Shown here: positions 1 to 3,162 of the stretch, piece after piece
Position numbering within the stretch: the first letter of the stretch is position 1
How the letters are laid out: each line of letters begins with the position of its first letter
From: Anaerolineales bacterium UBA3071
GTDB lineage: Bacteria > Chloroflexota > Anaerolineae > UBA3071
Length of the DNA: 5,600 nt
Assembly (NCBI GenBank): GCA_002366755.1
Contig: DFBV01000225.1
Location: 1-5,600 of the forward strand
Direction: 5' to 3'
The notes under the pieces: model-generated
The model's input: the letters and a program-made list of their open reading frames with translations, nothing else
Database searches by the model: none
Told to the model about the DNA's origin: nothing
Program-made: the position numbers and the translations under genes

Positions 1-1
1 G

Positions 2-640
2 GCCGGCGTGGCCGAGCTGAACCGCCGCCTGCAGGAGGCGCTCAATCCCGCCTCGCCGGGTGTAGCACAGCTCACCGTGGGCGACCGCATCTTCCGCTCC
101 GGCGACCGGGTGATGCAGGTGCGCAACGACTACCGGAAAGAGGTCTACAACGGCGACATCGGCTACGTCGTCGCCGTGCACCCCAAGGAGAGCACCATCG
201 AGGTCTCGATCAACAGCGTCGTACATGTCTATGACCTGCAGGAGATCCGGTTGGACTTGAAGCACGCCTTTGCCAGCACCATCCACAAGTCTCAGGGATC
301 GGAGTATCCGGTAGTGGTGATGGCCCTGATGAGCGCCCACTACGTGCTGCTGCAGCGCAACCTCCTCTATACGGGCATCACCCGTGCGCAGCAGGTGGTG
401 GTGATTGTAGGGCAAAAGAAGGCCCTGGGCATGGCCATCCGTAACAACAAGGTAGCCAAGCGGTACAGTGCCTTGGCTGAGCGGTTGGTAGCTCGCCGGG
501 CCTCGGCCCACAGGGGAGGCAAGGCCAGAGCAGGTGGCCGTGCAACGTCGGCAGCCTGCCCTTGTTCAGAGGTTGCCCCTGCCCCTCGCTTCCCGCATTT
601 GGGGTATACAGGGGGCCGGCAGAGGGGCCGTATGCCCTAA
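2..640 (+). CDS. recD2: RecD2-like superfamily 1 DNA helicase, C-terminal part
   Basis: This is the 3' end of a gene that enters from the left; the frame is already open at base 2, so the GTG at 8 is not its start. It encodes the last domain of an ATP-dependent 5'-3' DNA helicase of the RecD/TraA type, which acts in the cytoplasm in DNA repair or recombination. The segment GDRVMQVRNDY with VYNGDIGYV (about 92-176) is the SH3-like insert typical of RecD2. TIHKSQGSEYP (278-310) and LLYTGITRAQ (362-391) match the late helicase motifs of the UvrD_C_2 domain that contact DNA and ATP. The conserved part ends near ALAERL (about 490). The last 50 or so residues are an Ala/Arg/Gly-rich tail with no recognisable domain. 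The Walker A half lies outside the window. The RecD-family call is firm; RecD2 rather than a TraA-type relative is likely but not proven. Confidence 0.88.
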   Translation, partial: AGVAELNRRLQEALNPASPGVAQLTVGDRIFRSGDRVMQVRNDYRKEVYNGDIGYVVAVHPKESTIEVSINSVVHVYDLQEIRLDLKHAFASTIHKSQGSEYPVVVMALMSAHYVLLQRNLLYTGITRAQQVVVIVGQKKALGMAIRNNKVAKRYSALAERLVARRASAHRGGKARAGGRATSAACPCSEVAPAPRFPHLGYTGGRQRGRMP

Positions 641-744
641 ATGCAGAATCCAGGGGAAGAGGAGTTGCGACGGCTATTGGAGGCTGGCAGAGGCGGGTCA
701 AGCGAGCTGGCCAAAGGCGAAGCGACGCAGTTGAGCCTGCCCTG

Positions 745-795
745 TCTGTTAGGGCGCATATCGGGCAGCCCATGGCGGGGATGCGCCCTAACGGA
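745..795. repeat. Perfect 12-bp inverted repeat upstream of the HTH gene
   Basis: GTTAGGGCGCAT at 748-759 is matched exactly by its reverse complement ATGCGCCCTAAC at 781-792, with a 21-base centre. In RNA the stem can grow to 15 bp through a G-U pair and two further pairs (745-747 with 793-795). The centre holds a smaller GGGC-A-GCCC palindrome (763-771). No T-run follows, so it is not a standard intrinsic terminator. It lies 20 bases before the start codon at 813, a good place for an operator, possibly for the protein encoded next. An mRNA hairpin at the 3' end of the helicase transcript is the alternative. Confidence 0.8.
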
Positions 796-800
796 TAGTG

Positions 801-806
801 GGAAGG
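801..806 (+). promoter_or_regulatory. Ribosome binding site choosing ATG 813
   Basis: GGAAGG sits 6 bases before the ATG at 813. It favours that ATG over the in-frame GTG at 798, which would start upstream of this site. Confidence 0.55.
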
Positions 807-812
807 CAGTTC

Positions 813-1292
813 ATGATTGTCACCTTTGAGCAGAAAGAAAACAAGTGGCGGCTGGAGATTGGTGCCCTGGTTCTTCAGGTCACCCCCGTTGCTGGCGCTT
901 CGTTGGGCCAATTGCGCCCTGCCGGGGCGCTGGTCTGGATCGGCTCAACCTTTTTCGTCGAGCGTCCCCAGACCATCACGCCTATGCGGCGTAACGAGCT
1001 GGAGGGTAGGGCGCAGGGCATCGTCTGGACTCACCAGGCTGGCCGTACGTTGTGGGAGCTGCGGGCCTGGGGTGACGAGACGGGAGATCTCTTCCAGAGA
1101 TGGCAGGAGATCCTTCCCCTGCGGTTGCTGACCGTTCCCGAGGTGGCTCAGCGGTTGGGCATCCACCGCACGCTGGTGGCCAGGTACTGCCGTATGGGCC
1201 GGTTGTCGGGGGCGCTGAAGATCGAGGGGCATGGCTGGCTGATCCCTGAAGTTAGCTTGGAGTTCTACGAGCGGGAGAGGAAAGGTGGGTAG
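813..1292 (+). CDS. Small protein with C-terminal excisionase/MerR-like helix-turn-helix
   Basis: This 159-aa protein joins two parts. Residues 1-100 are beta-rich with many Trp and aromatic residues (KWRLEIGALVLQV, GALVWIGSTFFVE, RTLWELRAWG), and I do not recognise the family. Residues 105-153 form a helix-turn-helix of the HTH_17/excisionase type: LLTVPEVAQRLGIHRTLVARY, then the MGRL turn, a short beta wing (ALKIEGHGWLIP) and a final helix (EVSLEFYERE). It probably binds DNA, as a regulator or as an architectural or recruitment factor. The start at ATG 813 is supported by GGAAGG; GTG 798 would add five residues. The 12-bp inverted repeat just upstream is a candidate self-operator. The next gene begins 52 bases later on the same strand. 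Function beyond DNA binding is unknown. Confidence 0.82.
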   Translation: MIVTFEQKENKWRLEIGALVLQVTPVAGASLGQLRPAGALVWIGSTFFVERPQTITPMRRNELEGRAQGIVWTHQAGRTLWELRAWGDETGDLFQRWQEILPLRLLTVPEVAQRLGIHRTLVARYCRMGRLSGALKIEGHGWLIPEVSLEFYERERKGG

Positions 1293-1309
1293 CATAGCGA
1301 CGGTCTGGT

Positions 1310-1326
1310 CCCGTCATTGGGACGGG
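1310..1326 (+). repeat. 6-bp hairpin just before the ribosome binding site of the LysM-CAP gene
   Basis: CCCGTC (1310-1315) pairs with GACGGG (1321-1326) around a 5-base loop. The overlapping pairing GTCCC/GGGAC (1308-1312 / 1319-1323) is an alternative. It ends 5 bases before the AAAGGAGGT at 1332-1340. There is no T-run, so a role in mRNA stability or translation is more plausible than termination, and it may simply be chance. Confidence 0.45.
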
Positions 1327-1331
1327 CAACT

Positions 1332-1340
1332 AAAGGAGGT
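1332..1340 (+). promoter_or_regulatory. Strong Shine-Dalgarno sequence fixing ATG 1345
   Basis: AAAGGAGGT is close to the perfect anti-16S complement and lies 4 bases before ATG 1345. It sets the start there rather than at the in-frame GTG 1285, which overlaps the previous gene and would put 20 extra residues before the signal peptide. Confidence 0.85.
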
Positions 1341-1344
1341 CGCG

Positions 1345-2043
1345 ATGAAACACAAGCACACGCTGTTGGGCTTGGTACTGATCCTGGCCCTGACCGTCGC
1401 CTGCGCTGCTCAGTCTACCGGCGACACCCATATCGTTCGTTCCGGCGACAGCTTGTCGGCCATCGCTGCACGGAACGGCACGACCACAGACGCCCTGGTG
1501 CGCCTGAACGAGGGGACGTACCCCTCCCTGCGAGACGACCCTGGTCTGATCCGGGTGGGGTGGGTGCTGAACGTCGGACCGGGGGGTGGTAGTCCGCCCC
1601 CACCTGCGGATCGCCGTGTTGAGTCCCCGGTACCTACGGAGGAGCAGATGCGCCAGGTGGAGCAGGAGATCATCCGCCTGACCAACGAGGCGCGGCGGGA
1701 GCAGGGCTTGCACGAGTTGACTGTCGATCCGTTGCTCATGGAGGTGGCGCGGGAGCGAGCACGGGAGGTCACAAGTGATTTTAGCCATCAAGGCAAAACC
1801 GCGGCTTTGCGCCGTCATGGCTTGGACCCCAACCGCTACGGTGAGAATGCCGGTCAAGTCTCAGCGGGCCTCAATCTAAACTGGCCCAAATCAGCTCCTG
1901 ACCAGCTCGTCACCAATGGCTGGCTCTTGAGCGAAGGCCACCGGACTAACATCTTGCACCCAGGGTACCAGCGCATCGGTGTAGGTGTAGTCTATCGCAG
2001 CCTCGCGCGCTGGTATGCTGTGCAGCTCTTCGCCCTCGACTGA
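1345..2043 (+). CDS. Exported LysM and CAP (SCP/PR1-like) domain protein
   Basis: This 232-aa protein begins with a signal peptide: KHKH, then a hydrophobic stretch at residues 7-19. C20 after LTVA could be a lipidated cysteine, but the lipobox is imperfect (Thr at -3), so cleavage near ACA/AQ by signal peptidase I is also possible. A LysM domain follows at about 28-77 (HIVRSGDSLSAIAARNGTTT ending VLNVG) and would bind peptidoglycan or a similar glycan. A Gly/Pro linker (79-95) leads to a CAP domain at 107-230. Its four usual cavity residues are all present: H148 (DFSH), E167 (GENAG), and E197 and H199 (SEGHRTNIL). The architecture resembles the YkwD-like proteins of many bacteria. It probably sits in the cell wall or on the surface; the substrate or partner is unknown. 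A 52-base gap separates it from the HTH gene, so co-transcription is possible. Confidence 0.92.
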   Translation: MKHKHTLLGLVLILALTVACAAQSTGDTHIVRSGDSLSAIAARNGTTTDALVRLNEGTYPSLRDDPGLIRVGWVLNVGPGGGSPPPPADRRVESPVPTEEQMRQVEQEIIRLTNEARREQGLHELTVDPLLMEVARERAREVTSDFSHQGKTAALRRHGLDPNRYGENAGQVSAGLNLNWPKSAPDQLVTNGWLLSEGHRTNILHPGYQRIGVGVVYRSLARWYAVQLFALD

Positions 2044-2064
2044 GCGTACCCAGAGGAGACAACA

Positions 2065-2117
2065 CCACCTGTTGAAGCAGTTATGCCTCGGCAGGTGGCG
2101 TCCCCCCTCGCATAACT
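2065..2117. repeat. Two overlapping, mutually exclusive inverted repeats after the CAP gene
   Basis: CCACCTG (2065-2071) is complementary to CAGGTGG (2092-2098), and AGTTATGC (2079-2086) is complementary to GCATAACT (2110-2117). The second repeat starts inside the loop of the first and closes beyond it, so as RNA they could form either one stem or a pseudoknot-like pair. No T-run follows. They lie between the CAP gene stop and the promoter pair, so they may be a weak 3' end for that gene or protein-binding sites. Confidence 0.5.
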
Positions 2118-2129
2118 CGAGTCGTCGAT

Positions 2130-2158
2130 TTGCGCGCCTTGAACAGTTGTGCTATGCT
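2130..2158 (+). promoter_or_regulatory. Sigma-70-like promoter 1 (upstream copy)
   Basis: TTGCGC at 2130-2135 and TATGCT at 2153-2158 are separated by exactly 17 bases. TGC just before the -10 makes it an extended -10. Transcription would start near 2165. The -35 matches TTGACA only at the first three bases and the last is C, so strength is uncertain. The match in spacing and sequence to the second copy 51 bases downstream is the main support. Confidence 0.6.
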
Positions 2159-2180
2159 CTGTGTGACCTCGATAGCCGAT

Positions 2181-2209
2181 TTGCGCGAGGGGAACAAGTG
2201 CGTTATACT
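2181..2209 (+). promoter_or_regulatory. Sigma-70-like promoter 2 (downstream copy)
   Basis: TTGCGC at 2181-2186 and TATACT at 2204-2209 again have a 17-base spacer. The -10 is one base from the TATAAT consensus. Transcription would start near 2216 and give a leader of about 320 bases before the ATG at 2537. The preceding CGATTTGCGCG (2177-2187) is identical to the one at 2126-2136. Confidence 0.65.
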
Positions 2210-2260
2210 GCCGACTGGTGAACCACATCATCACCAAGCTTTACCAACCTAATATCTTAC

Positions 2261-2327
2261 CTGTGACGACCTAGCGTAGTCCCTTCAAACGCTAGCCTGC
2301 TGACGACTTCTGTCAGCGCCCTGTGAC
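2261..2327 (+). promoter_or_regulatory. Degenerate first leader element with two hairpins
   Basis: This stretch starts with CTGTGACGAC, the same ten bases that open the first complete element at 2321. Hairpin one is CTAGCGT (2271-2277) with ACGCTAG (2289-2295) around an 11-base loop. Hairpin two is GCTGAC (2299-2304) with GTCAGC (2312-2317) around a 7-base loop. The segment then ends in GCCCTGTGAC, which resembles the GCCCTGCGAC that follows the inner stem of both complete elements. It lacks its own T-run. Its ACGACC (2266-2271) equals the 5' arm of the outer stem of the next element, so it could compete for the same terminator strand. Confidence 0.5.
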
Positions 2328-2390
2328 GACCCTCAGACCGCAGTTCGAGTAGCTTCGCTACGCCCTGCGACCTGTATGGTCGTTTTTTTT
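2321..2390 (+). promoter_or_regulatory. Structured RNA leader element, copy A
   Basis: Three nested stems can form. The outer stem is ACGACC (2326-2331) with GGTCGT (2378-2383), the middle stem is CGCAG (2339-2343) with CTGCG (2365-2369), and the inner stem is GTAGC (2349-2353) with GCTAC (2357-2361) on a 3-base loop. An internal loop TTCGA / GCC separates middle and inner stems. Eight T residues follow (2383-2390). A competing local hairpin uses CGACC (2368-2372) and GGTCG (2378-2382), sharing bases with both the middle and outer stems, as expected of a switch between terminating and anti-terminating folds. Copy B 110 bases downstream keeps every stem with changed bases. I do not recognise a known riboswitch or protein-binding leader class; tandem attenuators are the best description. 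Confidence 0.7.
2368..2390 (+). terminator. Intrinsic terminator of leader copy A
   Basis: CGACC (2368-2372), loop TGTAT and GGTCG (2378-2382) are followed at once by T8. The stem is only 5 bp, so it may need the outer ACGACC/GGTCGT pairing to terminate well. Confidence 0.65.
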
Positions 2391-2402
2391 GTTTTCTGAG
2401 CC

Positions 2403-2418
2403 TGTGAGAGTTCTCACA
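2403..2418 (+). repeat. Short perfect hairpin between the two leader elements
   Basis: TGTGAG (2403-2408) pairs with CTCACA (2413-2418) around AGTT. It fills the gap between copies A and B and directly abuts the CCCACGGG at 2419, which can pair into copy B. Confidence 0.55.
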
Positions 2419-2488
2419 CCCACGGGGATCCTGTGACGCCCTCAAGGCCGCAGTTCGAGCTGCGATGCAGCGCCCTGCGACCCGTGGG
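2419..2488 (+). repeat. Long-range 8-bp inverted repeat enclosing copy B
   Basis: CCCACGGG (2419-2426) is the exact reverse complement of CCCGTGGG (2481-2488). Forming this stem uses GGG 2486-2488, which is also half of the outer stem of copy B, so the two folds exclude each other. Copy A has no counterpart. Confidence 0.6.
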
Positions 2489-2496
2489 CGTTTTTT
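2431..2496 (+). promoter_or_regulatory. Structured RNA leader element, copy B
   Basis: This homologue of copy A is offset by exactly 110 bases up to the middle stem. The outer stem is ACGCCC (2436-2441) with GGGCGT (2486-2491), the middle stem is CGCAG (2449-2453) with CTGCG (2475-2479), and the inner stem is GCTGC (2459-2463) with GCAGC (2467-2471) on loop GAT. Compared with copy A, two pairs of the inner stem and one of the outer stem have changed on both sides (T-A to C-G, A-T to T-A, A-T to C-G). The segments CGCAGTTCGAG and CGCCCTGCGACC are identical in both. T6 follows (2491-2496). The ribosome binding site of the next gene begins 27 bases after the T-run. Confidence 0.7.
2478..2496 (+). 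terminator. Probable intrinsic terminator of leader copy B
   Basis: The 3' arm of the outer stem (GGGCGT, 2486-2491) runs into T6. The purely local hairpin (CG-A-CC with GGCG) is weak, with a bulged A, so termination here probably depends on the outer stem or on the 2419-2426 pairing. Confidence 0.5.
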
Positions 2497-2523
2497 GTTG
2501 TCCAGCCTTGTGCTATTTATCAC

Positions 2524-2531
2524 AAAGGAGG
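2524..2531 (+). promoter_or_regulatory. Shine-Dalgarno sequence fixing ATG 2537
   Basis: AAAGGAGG lies 5 bases before ATG 2537. It rules out the earlier in-frame ATG at 2465, which falls inside the structured leader. Confidence 0.85.
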
Positions 2532-2536
2532 CAAGC

Positions 2537-3055
2537 ATGTCTGAAAAGTCCAAACCTTGGTTCTCGCAAAGAACCCGGAACATCCTCGGCGCTGTGCTGT
2601 TGGTTCTGATCCTGATCGGCGCCGGCTTCACCATCCGCGACGGAATGCGGAGAGCAGCCGAGGCCAAGGCCAAAGCCGCCGCTGTCGAGCTAGTGGCACG
2701 CGTGGCCCAGGCGGACGCCAGCGATGTCCTGCTCCGCCGGCATCCCGAGCAGTACGCCGATGATCTGACCTCGCAACTCCTGGCCCTCCTGCGGCAAGAG
2801 CAGGAACGCTACCAAGCTTTCTACGGCGAAGGCCAGATCGCCATGTCGGTGCTGGAGACCAGCGCCCCTGTGAGAGAAGATGCCGACGTAGGCGAGGACA
2901 AGGCCCTCTACCGCATCGAGATGACGGTGGATCTGCGAGCCCATCCCACCAAGGCGCCGGGCAAGTATGCGGCACACACCAGCATCCTGCTTCACCGAGA
3001 TGGCGACGCCTGGAAGGTCAGCCAGATCATGACGATTCTCGACGCACCGGAGTAA
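2537..3055 (+). CDS. Single-pass membrane protein with an external NTF2-like-looking domain
   Basis: This 172-aa protein has a short, positively charged N-terminus (residues 1-15), one membrane segment at 16-33 (ILGAVLLVLILIGAGFTI) and then an Ala/Lys-rich helix (38-60). The domain at 61-167 combines helices (HPEQYADDLTSQLLALLRQ) with several beta strands (GQIAMSVLE; ALYRIEMTVDLRAH; YAAHTSILLHRDG; AWKVSQIMTI). Charge favours the N-terminus inside and the domain outside. A short tail, one membrane helix and an alpha-then-beta NTF2-like domain resemble VirB8/TcpC-type secretion components and also unrelated NTF2-like lipoproteins and anchors. I see no family-defining motif, so this resemblance is only topological. 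It is the first gene after the tandem attenuator leader and likely its main target. The next gene starts 107 bases downstream. Confidence 0.85.
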   Translation: MSEKSKPWFSQRTRNILGAVLLVLILIGAGFTIRDGMRRAAEAKAKAAAVELVARVAQADASDVLLRRHPEQYADDLTSQLLALLRQEQERYQAFYGEGQIAMSVLETSAPVREDADVGEDKALYRIEMTVDLRAHPTKAPGKYAAHTSILLHRDGDAWKVSQIMTILDAPE

Positions 3056-3147
3056 TCAGCCATTGGCCCTTCGCTTCCTCACTCGACTTGTTGACCCACA
3101 AGGGTGCAAGGAACAGACGGAATAACGAACGAGCAACTCACACATTC

Positions 3148-3155
3148 AGGAGGAG
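3148..3155 (+). promoter_or_regulatory. Shine-Dalgarno sequence fixing ATG 3163
   Basis: GGAGGAG-type bases at 3149-3155 lie 7 bases before ATG 3163, which opens directly into a signal peptide. The frame is open from an ATG-less stretch further up, but those codons would bury the signal peptide. Confidence 0.8.
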
Positions 3156-3162
3156 TTTCGCT

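Larger units (their letters stand above)
2116..2210 (+). repeat. Imperfect tandem repeat carrying the two promoters
   Basis: Two units of about 45 bases begin at CTCGA 2116 and CTCGA 2168. They share CGATTTGCGCG, a GAACA in the spacer and the -10 hexamer at matching places, with one base of length difference. The pattern fits an old duplication in which the promoter elements were kept while the spacers diverged. Confidence 0.6.

Noticed and set aside
641..829. 62-codon frame whose ATG directly follows the helicase stop
   Set aside because: It has no ribosome binding site at a proper distance, runs through the 12-bp inverted repeat and overlaps the HTH gene. Its latter half has no protein-like character. 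Real translation by coupling cannot be fully excluded.
378..911. 177-codon frame on the minus strand
   Set aside because: It lies opposite the conserved helicase end and the HTH gene, has no recognisable domain and has Pro-rich composition typical of an antisense shadow in high-GC DNA.
1007..1015. TAGGGCGCA inside the HTH gene as a second operator
   Set aside because: Only nine bases on one strand match an arm of the inverted repeat, within coding sequence and without a partner; chance is likely in this GC-rich DNA.
2015..2221. 68-codon frame over the end of the CAP gene and the promoter region
   Set aside because: No ribosome binding site, low-quality composition, and it covers two promoter-like boxes and inverted repeats better explained as noncoding signals.
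2261..2496. CRISPR array or tRNA-like element (repeated CTGTGACG, GTTCGAG)
   Set aside because: The repeat units are too few and diverged, with irregular spacing of 60 and 110 bases. GTTCGAG resembles a T-loop, but no acceptor or anticodon arm can be built around it.
2491..2520. Possible promoter with TGC-TATTTA just before the 2537 gene
   Set aside because: The -35 would be the T-run, and the start would fall within the ribosome binding site, leaving no usable leader.
3091..3126. TTGACC followed by AATAAC as an internal promoter before the secreted-protein gene
   Set aside because: The spacing is 24 bases, too long for a sigma-70 promoter, and no other box fits at 16-18 bases.
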